The notes under the pieces were generated by a model that was not told the DNA's origin, did not search any database, and worked only from the letters and a program-made list of their open reading frames with translations. The translations under genes and the position numbers were made by a program. Shown here one piece after another: positions 1 through 7,535 of a stretch of DNA of 16,091 bases. Origin of the DNA: CAYPEZ01 sp964622275 (GTDB lineage Bacteria; Patescibacteriota; Minisyncoccia; Phycocordibacterales; UBA6899); NCBI GenBank assembly GCA_964622275.1, contig CAZUMX010000022.1:1-16091 (forward strand), written 5' to 3'. Each line of letters opens with the position of its first letter. Positions within the stretch are counted from its first letter, which is position 1.

Positions 1-1004
1 ATGAAAAACGCCTACCACAAGATGGGCGGTTTAAGATTGAGATGAATGGTGAACAAGTATCGTTTCGTGTGTCGACACTTCCAACACATCACGGAGAAAA
101 AACCGTTATGCGTCTTCTTCGAGAACAATCCTCAGGTGGGCACACACTTGAGTCACTGGGTTTCCATGGAGCGGGACTTGAAGCAATGCATGAAGCGATG
201 AAGCAGCACGTGGGAATGATTCTCGTGACTGGCCCTACGGGAAGCGGAAAGACCACGACACTCTATACAGTGCTTGATATTTTGAATCAGCCCGATGTAA
301 ATATTTCAACTGTCGAGGATCCAATTGAGTACCAAATGCCTCGGATTAACCAGACTCAAGTGAAACCAGAGATTGGCCTGACCTTTGCCGCAGGACTTCG
401 GTCGCTTTTGCGACAGGACCCAGACATGATCATGGTGGGGGAAATTCGTGATGGAGAGACTGCATCACTTGCCATCAACGCTGCGCTTACTGGCCACCTC
501 GTGCTCTCGACGCTCCACACTAACTCCGCAGCAGGAGCCATTCCACGCTTTATTGATATGGGAGGAGAACCATTTCTCCTTGTTTCAACCGTGCGGGTGG
601 TCATAGGTCAGCGCCTCGTTCGTCGTCTCGTTGGAAAAGAAAAAATAACAGTGACCAATGCAGAAATTGAACAAATAGGAAAACATGCCGACCTCGATCT
701 GGTGATGAAGAGTCTCAAGCAAGAGGGGATCGTCCCAAAAGACGCCGATTGGAAAGATGTGCCGTTTTATAAACCAAAACCGGCTCAGGATAGTGAAGAT
801 GGATTTAAGGGACGCATTGGCATTCATGAGATTCTATCCATTTCTCCAGCAATTCGGGAATTAATTAATCGCAACGCAACAACAGAGCAGATTGATGCGC
901 AAGCGAGAAAAGAGGGAATGCTGACGATGCTCGAAGATGGAATTTTTAAAGCTGCACTCGGGCATACTACTGTAGAAGAAGTGTTCCGTGTTGTTTCTGA
1001 GTAA
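1..1004 (+). CDS. pilB: Type IV pilus assembly ATPase PilB (5' partial)
   Basis: This is the C-terminal part of a GspE/PilB-type secretion ATPase, the cytoplasmic hexameric motor that powers pilus extension. The reading frame is already open at base 3 and codes for LPQDGRF upstream of the first in-frame ATG at 42, so the gene starts outside the window; the ATG at 42 is internal. The Walker A motif GPTGSGKTTT lies at about 231-260. The Asp-box/Walker B stretch DPDMIMVGEIRD begins at 417 and is followed by the His-box-like TGHLVLSTLHTN. The end of the domain, GRIGIHEIL, is also present. It lacks the zinc-binding tetracysteine motif usual between RLVRRL and GRIGIHE; the visible part has no cysteine at all. 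PilB fits better than PilT because of the QDGRF motif, the long insert before GRIGIHE and the adjacent pilC. The ATPase assignment is very secure and the PilB subtype is secure. Confidence 0.95.
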   Translation, partial: EKRLPQDGRFKIEMNGEQVSFRVSTLPTHHGEKTVMRLLREQSSGGHTLESLGFHGAGLEAMHEAMKQHVGMILVTGPTGSGKTTTLYTVLDILNQPDVNISTVEDPIEYQMPRINQTQVKPEIGLTFAAGLRSLLRQDPDMIMVGEIRDGETASLAINAALTGHLVLSTLHTNSAAGAIPRFIDMGGEPFLLVSTVRVVIGQRLVRRLVGKEKITVTNAEIEQIGKHADLDLVMKSLKQEGIVPKDADWKDVPFYKPKPAQDSEDGFKGRIGIHEILSISPAIRELINRNATTEQIDAQARKEGMLTMLEDGIFKAALGHTTVEEVFRVVSE

Positions 1005-1022
1005 TGTAGCCTCATTGTTATA

Positions 1023-1061
1023 TAAAAAATTGCCGCTCACCCATAGTTGGGCAAGCGGCAA
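1023..1061 (-). terminator. Rho-independent terminator of the 67-aa antisense gene
   Basis: The outer stem TTGCCGCT (1030-1037) pairs with AGCGGCAA (1054-1061), and the inner stem CCCA pairs with TGGG around the loop TAGT. On the minus strand the hairpin is followed directly by a run of six T, from the A run at 1024-1029. It lies 19 bases beyond the stop codon of the minus-strand gene. On the plus strand no T run follows, so it does not look like a pilB terminator. Confidence 0.8.
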
Positions 1062-1079
1062 CACAGAGATTCGCAAGAA

Positions 1080-1283
1080 CTAGTGTTGATCAGCATCCGT
1101 ACTTGGCGTAACGAACGCTGGATCATCCTGGGCAGGTTGCGCTTTCACGAATTCGGCTATGCGCTCGACTCGTGCAGCGTCTGCTCGCTTTTCGTTGATT
1201 TCGTTTCCATCGAGCATGGCCATGAGGCCAAGGAGTAGAACGACGATCCCAGCCACAAAAAGCTCCGATACACGAATGCCCAC
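1080..1283 (-). CDS. Small single-pass membrane protein, 67 aa, unknown function
   Basis: I do not recognise this protein. It has a short N-terminus (MGIRVSEL), one hydrophobic segment at about residues 9-24, then an acidic and alanine-rich hydrophilic tail (about 25-67) that is probably helical at first. The charge pattern (Arg4 before, Asp/Glu after the segment) predicts the N-terminus inside and the tail outside. The start is GTG at 1283, chosen because an AAAGGAG Shine-Dalgarno site sits 6 bases upstream; an ATG in the same area is in another frame. The gene is antisense to its neighbours and splits pilB from pilC. It has its own consensus promoter and a strong terminator, which argues strongly that it is expressed. 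A pilus-related role is possible from position only. An overlapping plus-strand frame has no comparable signals. Confidence 0.78.
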   Translation of the reverse strand: MGIRVSELFVAGIVVLLLGLMAMLDGNEINEKRADAARVERIAEFVKAQPAQDDPAFVTPSTDADQH

Positions 1284-1289
1284 TGCATT

Positions 1290-1296
1290 CTCCTTT
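1290..1296 (-). promoter_or_regulatory. Shine-Dalgarno site deciding a GTG start
   Basis: The minus strand reads AAAGGAG, 6 bases before GTG at 1283. This is one of the few clear Shine-Dalgarno sites in the window and it fixes the start of the 67-aa protein. Confidence 0.75.
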
Positions 1297-1311
1297 AAGG
1301 AACAGATACAT

Positions 1312-1340
1312 ATTTTACTCTAAATAGTAGTATTTGTCAA
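1312..1340 (-). promoter_or_regulatory. Sigma70-type promoter of the 67-aa gene
   Basis: On the minus strand, TTGACA (1340-1335) is separated by exactly 17 bases from TAAAAT (1317-1312). This is close to the bacterial consensus and gives a predicted leader of about 20 bases that contains the AAAGGAG site. The -35 box overlaps the -35 box of a plus-strand promoter candidate facing pilC. Confidence 0.8.
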
Positions 1341-1361
1341 GGCATTTTGTGGCAATATAAT
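1334..1361 (+). promoter_or_regulatory. Candidate pilC promoter sharing its -35 with the antisense promoter
   Basis: TTGTCA (1334-1339), a 16-base spacer and TATAAT (1356-1361) give a good sigma70-like match that would start RNA near 1368, about 60 bases before pilC. A second TATAAT at 1406-1411 is nearer the gene but has no recognisable -35; it would leave a leader of about 10 bases. TTGTCA at 1334 and TGGCAA at 1350-1355 form an imperfect dyad, a possible operator. Which -10 is used cannot be told from sequence. Confidence 0.55.
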
Positions 1362-1428
1362 GGCTTTACGAGGCCTTATTCCTAGTTCTCCTCCCTGCAC
1401 TCATATATAATAGTATTTAAGTTCTTTT

Positions 1429-2643
1429 ATGCCGGTGTATTCATACAAAGCAACCACTGCTGAGGGGGCGACTGTTGAAGGGGTCGCAGAAGCCAAGGAT
1501 AAATTTGATCTTGCGCGAAATATGCGCACGGAGGGCAAAAACCTTCTGACGGCAACAGAAAAATCAAGTCGCGGATGGAATATGGACAAGATTAACGCGA
1601 TGCTTTCGCGGGTTGTCCTTCGTGAGAAGATCGATATGACAAAAAACCTCGCCACAATGATTGAGGCAGGTGTCTCTGTTGCTCGAGGTCTTCAAATTCT
1701 CCTTAAACAAACAAAAAATCCTAAACTCATTCAGATTTACCGATCGCTTTCTGATGATATACAAAAAGGAACTCCATTATCTTCAGCACTTGAGAAATAT
1801 GATAGCGATTTTCCCCCTGTCATGACCGCAATGATCCGTGCGGGAGAGGAGTCAGGCTCCCTCGTTGACTCCTTAACTGTTGTTGGCTCGCAGATGGAGA
1901 AAACGTATGTCCTTCGGAAAAAAATTAAAGGGGCGATGATCTATCCAGCAGTCGTTCTTGTGGTCATGATTATTGTGGGTGTTCTTATGATGCTTTTCGT
2001 AGTCCCAGGCCTTGCCTCTACATTCAAAGACGCAAATATGGAGCTCCCTCCGCTTACGGCAGCGGTGATTTCGATTTCTGAATTCATCCAGTTTCATGGA
2101 ATTATTGCGCTTTTTATTGTGATGGTCATTGTTGGCGCAATTGTGTTGTTTAAACGCACACCGTTTGGAGCAAAATCAATTGATTATGTTTCTACACGAG
2201 TGCCCGTGTTCGGCAATCTTGTAAAAGAATATAATGCTGCCCTTATTACGCGTACACTCGCATCGCTCATTGCTGCGGGGGTTGATATCGTGCGAGCCAT
2301 TACCATTACACGAGATGTCGCAGAAAATGTCTTCTATAAGGCATCACTCACTTATGCTGAAGATAATATTCAAAAAGGAGTTCCGCTCTCAAAGACTTTT
2401 GTTGATCACCCAGAGCTCTATCCTGTGATGGTGGGGGATATGATGGAGGTTGGCGAAGAGACAGGGAGATTGTCAGATATGCTCAAAAAAATTGCTGCGT
2501 TTTATGAGGGAGAAGTAGATAATGCGACCGCCGATCTTTCAAAGCTGATCGAGCCACTCCTCATGGTGGTGATTGCGGCATTCATTGGATTGTTTGCTTA
2601 TGCAATGATTACTCCAATGTACGGCATTCTCAACACCATATAG
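1429..2643 (+). CDS. pilC: Type IV pilus inner-membrane platform protein PilC
   Basis: This 404-residue protein is a full-length PilC/GspF, the polytopic membrane platform on which the PilB motor acts during pilin polymerisation. It opens with the typical MPVYSYKATT segment (the family has YxYxA near the N-terminus). Two tandem T2SF domains follow, at about residues 68-193 and 270-393. Each has the diagnostic pattern: MIEAG and GEESG (139-143) in the first, LIAAG and GEETG (342-346) in the second. Three membrane segments are visible at about 169-195, 224-241 and 373-394. There is no clear Shine-Dalgarno site before the ATG, which is preceded by a T-rich stretch. It heads a run of four same-strand pilus genes, with only 9 bases to the next one. 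Confidence 0.96.
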   Translation: MPVYSYKATTAEGATVEGVAEAKDKFDLARNMRTEGKNLLTATEKSSRGWNMDKINAMLSRVVLREKIDMTKNLATMIEAGVSVARGLQILLKQTKNPKLIQIYRSLSDDIQKGTPLSSALEKYDSDFPPVMTAMIRAGEESGSLVDSLTVVGSQMEKTYVLRKKIKGAMIYPAVVLVVMIIVGVLMMLFVVPGLASTFKDANMELPPLTAAVISISEFIQFHGIIALFIVMVIVGAIVLFKRTPFGAKSIDYVSTRVPVFGNLVKEYNAALITRTLASLIAAGVDIVRAITITRDVAENVFYKASLTYAEDNIQKGVPLSKTFVDHPELYPVMVGDMMEVGEETGRLSDMLKKIAAFYEGEVDNATADLSKLIEPLLMVVIAAFIGLFAYAMITPMYGILNTI

Positions 2644-2652
2644 AACGCTCGA

Positions 2653-4479
2653 ATGTATATGAAGAAGTTTCGTTCACCATACATTCCTCACACGCACCCA
2701 CGTAACACTTTTCAAAAAGGTTTTTCGATGCTCGAGTCTGTATTAGGCATAGGCTTGTTTGTGATGATCACGTTCTCTATTTACACCACATGGACACGAA
2801 TGTTTGAAACGATTCACGCAAGTCAGTCGCGCGTGGTGGCATCTGAACTTGCGAACGAGCAATTTGAAATTATTCGCAATATCCCATTTGCCCAGGTGGG
2901 GACTGTCTCTGGAATTCCATCTGGCGTGCTCCCGTCCACACAAACTTTTACGAGAAGCGGATTGACATTTATGACGACCACCACAGTACGCAATATTGAC
3001 CAACCTTTTGACGGAACCATTGGTGGTTCTCCAGACGATCTTTCCCCAGCAGACAACAAGCTGGTTGAACTTGAGGTCATGTGTACGAGTTGTAAAAATT
3101 TTCGCCCAACCATTTTTTCAACCTGGGTTGCTCCAAAGGATCTTGAGGGCGCATCAACAAACGGGGCATTGTTTGTTCGCGTGATGGATTCGGGTGGTTT
3201 GCCCATTCAAGGGGCAGATGTGCATGTCGTCAACACATCTCTTGTTCCTGCCGTAAGCGTGTATGATATCACCTCAACATCAGGCATGCTTCAGATTATT
3301 GATGCTCCACCGTCTGTGATGTCGTATCAAGTTTCTGTAAGTAAATCTGGGTATTCTTCCGATCAAACCTACGGCGCACCAACCACAACAAATCCCGTGC
3401 TCCCACACTCTACTGTTGCGGTACAGACAGTCACGCAAGTCACGTTATCTATTGATCGTTTGTCCACAATACATTTTTCATCGGTGACCCCATCGTGTAG
3501 CGTTGTGCCAAATGTTGGTGTGAGTATGCGTGGAACAAAACTCATTTCAACCACCCCAGACGTGTATAAGCATGATGATTGGTTTTCTACTGGAGCAGGG
3601 ACGCTGACACGTAATGACATCGAGTGGGATAATTATTTAATTACTGCCTCATCAGGAACGCATGATTTGGCTGGTGTCATGCCTCTCTCCCCAGTATCAG
3701 TTACTCCAGGATCTGTGCAGGATATCCAGTTGATTCTGTCACCAAGAGCAGCGAAGAGTGCGATGGTCACAGTGAAGGACGCTGGGACAGGACTCCCTAT
3801 ATCCGGAGCGTCTGTCACCCTTGATCTTTCTGGTGCATCATCGACCCTTCTGACAGGACGAGGTTTTCTTCATCAGACAGAATGGTCTGGAGGGTCAGGA
3901 CAATCTTTGTATACAGATGAAACGCGGTACGCATCTGATGATACACACATGGACGTGACTTCAGTTCCGGGGACTGTGAGACTGTTGGATAGTTTTGGGT
4001 CATTTGCTCCATCCGGCACACTTGAATCTTCAACATTTGATACCGGATCAGCAAGTAATTTTTATCAACTCACATTTCTTCCTCAAACTCAACCAGCTGA
4101 AACGGGGGATAGTGTAAAGTTTCAGATTGCAACAAGCAACTCAACATCTTCTTGGGTCTATTTGGGCCCTGACGGTACTGCAGGAACCTACTACACCGCA
4201 ACGACGTCAGATATAAATGCCATACATAACGGAGACAGGTATTTCCGCTATAAAATGTTTCTCTCGACGGCTTCTTCCACCCTCACTCCAAGTGTGTCCG
4301 ACGTCATGTTTACATTCACATCATCATGCACTCCCCCAGGACAAGTACTTTTTCAATCCCTTGTGAACGGAACATATGATGTGACGGTTTCAAAAACCGG
4401 ATACTCGACCTTTGTTGACACAATGACCATTGATGCAAGTACGCCTTGGCAAGAAAAGCAAGTCACACTCACTCCATAA
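2653..4479 (+). CDS. Large PilV-like minor prepilin with beta-sandwich modules
   Basis: This 608-residue protein carries a type III prepilin signal: after Gly23 the predicted mature end is FSMLES, with Phe at +1 and Glu28 at +5, followed by a hydrophobic helix to about residue 48. A pilin-like region runs to about 165. The rest looks extracellular and modular. There is a carboxypeptidase-regulatory-like Ig fold at about 172-260, a second related module at about 280-365, and a third beginning at 370 (LPISGASVTL). The third is interrupted at about 400-556 by a different beta module (WSGGSGQ at 411-417, TFDTG at 461-465, LGPDG at 504-508, HNGDRYFRYK at 525-534). It resumes with PPGQVLF and NGTYDVTVSKTGY. 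Cysteines stand at 144, 147, 282 and 559. The likely role is a pilus-tip or initiating minor pilin that contacts the outside. A downstream in-frame ATG at 2659 is an alternative start. The prepilin identity is secure; adhesion is inferred. Confidence 0.85.
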   Translation: MYMKKFRSPYIPHTHPRNTFQKGFSMLESVLGIGLFVMITFSIYTTWTRMFETIHASQSRVVASELANEQFEIIRNIPFAQVGTVSGIPSGVLPSTQTFTRSGLTFMTTTTVRNIDQPFDGTIGGSPDDLSPADNKLVELEVMCTSCKNFRPTIFSTWVAPKDLEGASTNGALFVRVMDSGGLPIQGADVHVVNTSLVPAVSVYDITSTSGMLQIIDAPPSVMSYQVSVSKSGYSSDQTYGAPTTTNPVLPHSTVAVQTVTQVTLSIDRLSTIHFSSVTPSCSVVPNVGVSMRGTKLISTTPDVYKHDDWFSTGAGTLTRNDIEWDNYLITASSGTHDLAGVMPLSPVSVTPGSVQDIQLILSPRAAKSAMVTVKDAGTGLPISGASVTLDLSGASSTLLTGRGFLHQTEWSGGSGQSLYTDETRYASDDTHMDVTSVPGTVRLLDSFGSFAPSGTLESSTFDTGSASNFYQLTFLPQTQPAETGDSVKFQIATSNSTSSWVYLGPDGTAGTYYTATTSDINAIHNGDRYFRYKMFLSTASSTLTPSVSDVMFTFTSSCTPPGQVLFQSLVNGTYDVTVSKTGYSTFVDTMTIDASTPWQEKQVTLTP

Positions 4480-4483
4480 TTTT

Positions 4484-5128
4484 ATGAAACGTTGCACACA
4501 TCGTCATGTGAAAGTATCTCAGGGGGTTACACTTGTCGAACTCATCGTGGGCGTTGCGATTTTTTCTCTCATCGGTCTGGGGCTTATTTTTTTTCAACGT
4601 ACGGTTGTTTGGACTACAAAAACCGCTCAGACAAATCTCGTTGTTCAGCAACAAGTTCGTCGCACTCTTAACACGTTTAGTGATGAGTTACGATCAGCAA
4701 AACCATCAGCGTCAGGTGCTTATGCGATCGAGTCTGCAGGAACAAGTTCCATTGTCTTTTTTTCAAACATTGATACCGCAACGGACACGGAACGAGTAAG
4801 ATATTTTCTCGCTACCTCATCGACTTCAACCCTCTATGATGTCATAAAAAGAGGAATCATTAAGCCAACAGGCACGACATACAATTCTGCGAATGAGAGT
4901 ATTTCGACTATAGCAACAAATATCAAGAATACGTCATCAACCCCATTACTGACCTATTTTGACGAAGGGTATGCTGGGACATCTACAGCACTTGCTCTTC
5001 CTGTGAACATTTCTGCGATTAGGCACGTCCAAATGAATATCATCATTCAGGAGTATGTAGGCAGGGGAACAAGTACTCAGGCATATACGACACGTGCCTC
5101 AGTCCGAAACCTTAAAGAAAATTATTAA
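4484..5128 (+). CDS. PilW/GspJ-like minor prepilin
   Basis: This 214-residue protein has a class III prepilin signal near the N-terminus: a basic leader (MKRCTHRH), Gly14, then VTLVE with Glu19 at +5, and a hydrophobic helix running to about residue 37. Residue +1 is Val rather than the usual Phe. The remainder is Ser/Thr-rich and beta-like, as in PilW/GspJ pseudopilins (RTLNTFSDELRSA after the helix). I chose ATG 4484, 4 bases after the previous stop, because it gives a short leader of normal length; the frame stays open to an ATG at 4430 inside the previous gene, which would give an unusually long leader. It lies between the PilV-like and PilX-like genes, the usual order of minor pilin operons. 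Membrane insertion and prepilin-peptidase cleavage are expected, but no peptidase gene is in the window. Confidence 0.82.
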   Translation: MKRCTHRHVKVSQGVTLVELIVGVAIFSLIGLGLIFFQRTVVWTTKTAQTNLVVQQQVRRTLNTFSDELRSAKPSASGAYAIESAGTSSIVFFSNIDTATDTERVRYFLATSSTSTLYDVIKRGIIKPTGTTYNSANESISTIATNIKNTSSTPLLTYFDEGYAGTSTALALPVNISAIRHVQMNIIIQEYVGRGTSTQAYTTRASVRNLKENY

Positions 5129-5180
5129 TTGCCATGGAATTCCCCCTATCGCTCGTCAGGACTTGTATGTCATAATGACG

Positions 5181-5185
5181 GGAGG
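5181..5185 (+). promoter_or_regulatory. Shine-Dalgarno site deciding the PilX-like start
   Basis: GGAGG lies 6 bases before ATG 5192. It selects this ATG over the TTG at 5129 that directly follows the previous stop codon and would add a 21-residue non-conserved N-terminus. Confidence 0.75.
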
Positions 5186-5191
5186 AAAGGT

Positions 5192-6691
5192 ATGTTGTTG
5201 TTTTCTCGGAACAAAAGAGAAGAAATACGTGGAGCGATCCTTGTTCAGGTTCTTGCTTTTTCTGCGATCGGCATCATCATTCTTGCTGGAATGGTGAACT
5301 GGACAAACACAACGCTTCGTATGGCTGTGAAGGCGGAAAATAAATCTCGAGCATTACAGGTTGCTGAGGCAGGAATTGAGTATTATCGATGGCATTTAGC
5401 TCATGATCCAACAGATTTTCAGGATGGAACAGCAACATCTGGTCCGTATGCGCATAATTTTTATGACGCTAGTGGAAATGCTGTTGGGCGTTTTGTTCTC
5501 ACAATCACTCCACCTCCTGTCGGGTCAACACGAGTATATGTTCAATCAGCTGGGGCTATGTTTTCTGATGTTACCGCAACCCGCACGCTTCGAGTACAGC
5601 TAGGAAAACCCTCATTTGCAAAGTTTGCCGTTCTTTCAAATACAGATTATATGTCTATTGGTGCTGATATCTATGGCCAGATGCACTCGAACGGGATCAT
5701 CGATCTCAATGCTGGGACGGCCTATAATATCGTGACAAGTTCACGGTATACGGGAACGTCTACGACGTCAGGAAACTGCAACGGTACCAATACCTGTTGG
5801 GGCGTCACATCGTTTGCGAGTCCGGCAGACAATCGACCGCCTACTGGTTTGAATACCACCACATCGCGTTTTACTGCGGGTCGGTCCGTCGGAGTTCCCG
5901 CAATAGATTTTGCTGGAATTACTTCTGATCTTGCCCAATTAAAAACAGATGCTCAAGCAGACGGGCGGTATTATGCCGCATCGGGAGGATTGGGATACCA
6001 TATTGTTCTTCAGACGAATGACACGTTTGATATTTATCGAGTAGATACTCAAGCAACCGGAGGAGGGGCCTGCAATGCGTATGTGTGGTGGACATATCCA
6101 AGTTGTCCAACGTCAGCAAATTCAAAATGGAGCATTAATACTCAGACACTTATTGGCAATGATGTTCCGCTTCCAAACAATGGCATTATTTTTGCGGAAG
6201 ACCATGTTTGGGTGAACGGAACAATTAATACCGCTCGTGTGACAATCGTTGCTGCTCAGCTTCCTGATCCTGGTGTTGGTCTTCGCAAAAACATCATAGT
6301 CAATAACGATCTTTTGTATACAAATAAAGATGGGCAAGACGTCATTGGTCTGATTGCACAGGATAATTTTTGGGTGGGGCTCATTAGTGATAATGATCTT
6401 GAGATCGATGCTGCGATCATAGCCCAGAATGGACGTGTGAGCCGCTATGCATACGGGTCATCTTGTGGAGGGTACCAAACAAGAAACAACATTACGTTTT
6501 ATGGGATGTTTGCGACAAACCAACGCTATGCGTACGGCAATCTTGGCTCAGGTTGTTCACCAGGCATTGGTTTATCTGGATATCAAACTTCACGTACGTA
6601 TATTTATGATCCCTATCTCCTCTATGGACCCCCACCATCTTTCCCACTTACTACAGATGATTACCAAATTCTTTCTTGGGAAGAATTATAA
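5192..6691 (+). CDS. PilX/GspK-like minor prepilin with large C-terminal domain
   Basis: This 499-residue protein begins with a basic leader ending EIRG, then AILVQVLAFS and a hydrophobic helix (about residues 15-35). This matches the PilX-type N-terminus. If Gly14 is the cleavage site, position +5 is Gln19, not the usual Glu; lack of Glu5 is known for tip-located pseudopilins such as GspK. After the helix comes AENKSRALQVAEAGIEYYRWH, the alpha spine and the AEAG motif seen in PilX proteins. Most of the rest (about residue 140 onward) is a Gly/Asn/Thr-rich beta-rich domain. Its elements YGQMHSNG, GIIFAEDHVWVNG and DVIGLIAQDNFWV resemble polymer-forming or beta-helix domains found fused to PilX N-termini. 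It closes the pilus gene run; a 91-base gap separates it from tpiA. The exact role is unknown. Confidence 0.8.
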   Translation: MLLFSRNKREEIRGAILVQVLAFSAIGIIILAGMVNWTNTTLRMAVKAENKSRALQVAEAGIEYYRWHLAHDPTDFQDGTATSGPYAHNFYDASGNAVGRFVLTITPPPVGSTRVYVQSAGAMFSDVTATRTLRVQLGKPSFAKFAVLSNTDYMSIGADIYGQMHSNGIIDLNAGTAYNIVTSSRYTGTSTTSGNCNGTNTCWGVTSFASPADNRPPTGLNTTTSRFTAGRSVGVPAIDFAGITSDLAQLKTDAQADGRYYAASGGLGYHIVLQTNDTFDIYRVDTQATGGGACNAYVWWTYPSCPTSANSKWSINTQTLIGNDVPLPNNGIIFAEDHVWVNGTINTARVTIVAAQLPDPGVGLRKNIIVNNDLLYTNKDGQDVIGLIAQDNFWVGLISDNDLEIDAAIIAQNGRVSRYAYGSSCGGYQTRNNITFYGMFATNQRYAYGNLGSGCSPGIGLSGYQTSRTYIYDPYLLYGPPPSFPLTTDDYQILSWEEL

Positions 6692-6768
6692 TTACTGTCC
6701 CTGCATCTTTGCTGTGCAAGAATCCAGTGGATCTCAGCAGCATCCACATGTATTGCTGCCGGGTAAGG

Positions 6769-6774
6769 TATACT
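6769..6774 (+). promoter_or_regulatory. -10 box for a near-leaderless tpiA-pgk transcript
   Basis: TATACT ends 8 bases before the tpiA ATG at 6783, so transcription would begin within about 2-3 bases of the start codon. No Shine-Dalgarno site and no good -35 box are visible. Confidence 0.5.
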
Positions 6775-6782
6775 AAAGAATC

Positions 6783-7535
6783 ATGACCAAACTCATCATT
6801 GGAAATTGGAAAATGTTTCCTGGGACTATTAAAGAGGCTAAGACATTAATGGCTGCTCTTGCGAAAAGTGCAAAGGGGGTTCGGTCAACAATCGTTGCAT
6901 GTCCACCACTAGCATATCTTGGAGCTTTTGCTGGGAAGCAGGGAGGAATTTGTCTTGGCGCACAGAATCTCTCTCTGTTTTCTGGTACGGGTGCGAAGAC
7001 AGGGGAAGTCTCACCAGAGATGATAGCTTCAATCGGAGCACAGTATGTCCTTGTGGGGCATTCTGAGTGCCGTGCCGCTGGAGAGAATGAAGAAATTATT
7101 GCACAAAAAGTTCGAATTGGTATTGACGCCGGACTCACGATAGTCTTGTGTGTTGGCGAAAAAGAACGTGACGCTAGTGGTGCGTACTTTACTGCTATTC
7201 GGGGGCAGCTCCGCAGTGCACTCGAAGCGCTTCCGTCAGGAAAGTCAAAAAATATTGTTATTGCATACGAGCCAGTGTGGGCAATTGGTGCAAAGGCAAA
7301 AGGGGCAGCAACCCCAGAGTCTGTGCGTGAAATGACTGTGTATATTCGAAAAGAACTGGCAACACTTTTTGGGAAATTTGGACGCGGGATTCCGGTGCTC
7401 TATGGAGGTTCAGTCGACGAAAAGAATGCGAGTACATATCTTTCCGTGAGCGGGGCAGATGGGCTCCTCATTGGACGCGTGAGCCTCGAGCCTGCACGTT
7501 TCCTCGCTATTGCAAAAGAAGCTGGAAAACTATGA
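6783..7535 (+). CDS. tpiA: Triosephosphate isomerase
   Basis: This 250-residue cytoplasmic enzyme interconverts dihydroxyacetone phosphate and glyceraldehyde 3-phosphate in glycolysis. The catalytic residues are visible: Asn8 and Lys10 in GNWKM, His93 in VGHSE and Glu163 in AYEPVWAIG. The phosphate-binding YGGSV motif (207-211) and the C-terminal DGLLIGR segment are also present. Two details differ from the common form. The usual GHSERR is GHSECR. The flexible loop after VWAIG reads AKAKGAATPE where most enzymes have TGKTATPE, so the catalytic lid is about two residues longer. Length is normal. The stop codon overlaps the pgk start (ATGA), indicating co-transcription and coupled translation. 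Confidence 0.97.
   Translation: MTKLIIGNWKMFPGTIKEAKTLMAALAKSAKGVRSTIVACPPLAYLGAFAGKQGGICLGAQNLSLFSGTGAKTGEVSPEMIASIGAQYVLVGHSECRAAGENEEIIAQKVRIGIDAGLTIVLCVGEKERDASGAYFTAIRGQLRSALEALPSGKSKNIVIAYEPVWAIGAKAKGAATPESVREMTVYIRKELATLFGKFGRGIPVLYGGSVDEKNASTYLSVSGADGLLIGRVSLEPARFLAIAKEAGKL

Noticed and set aside
1047..1238. 63-codon plus-strand frame opposite the 67-aa membrane protein gene
   Set aside because: The minus-strand frame has promoter, Shine-Dalgarno site, membrane segment and terminator; the plus-strand frame has none.
5129..5191. TTG start for the PilX-like protein directly after the previous stop
   Set aside because: It adds 21 residues unlike a prepilin leader, while GGAGG supports ATG 5192.
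6727..6759. Two mutually exclusive short hairpins (GTGGAT/ATCCAC and GCAGCA/TGCTGC) upstream of tpiA
   Set aside because: Stems are only 6 bp, no T run follows, and the likely RNA start for tpiA lies downstream of them, so an attenuator or terminator is not supported.
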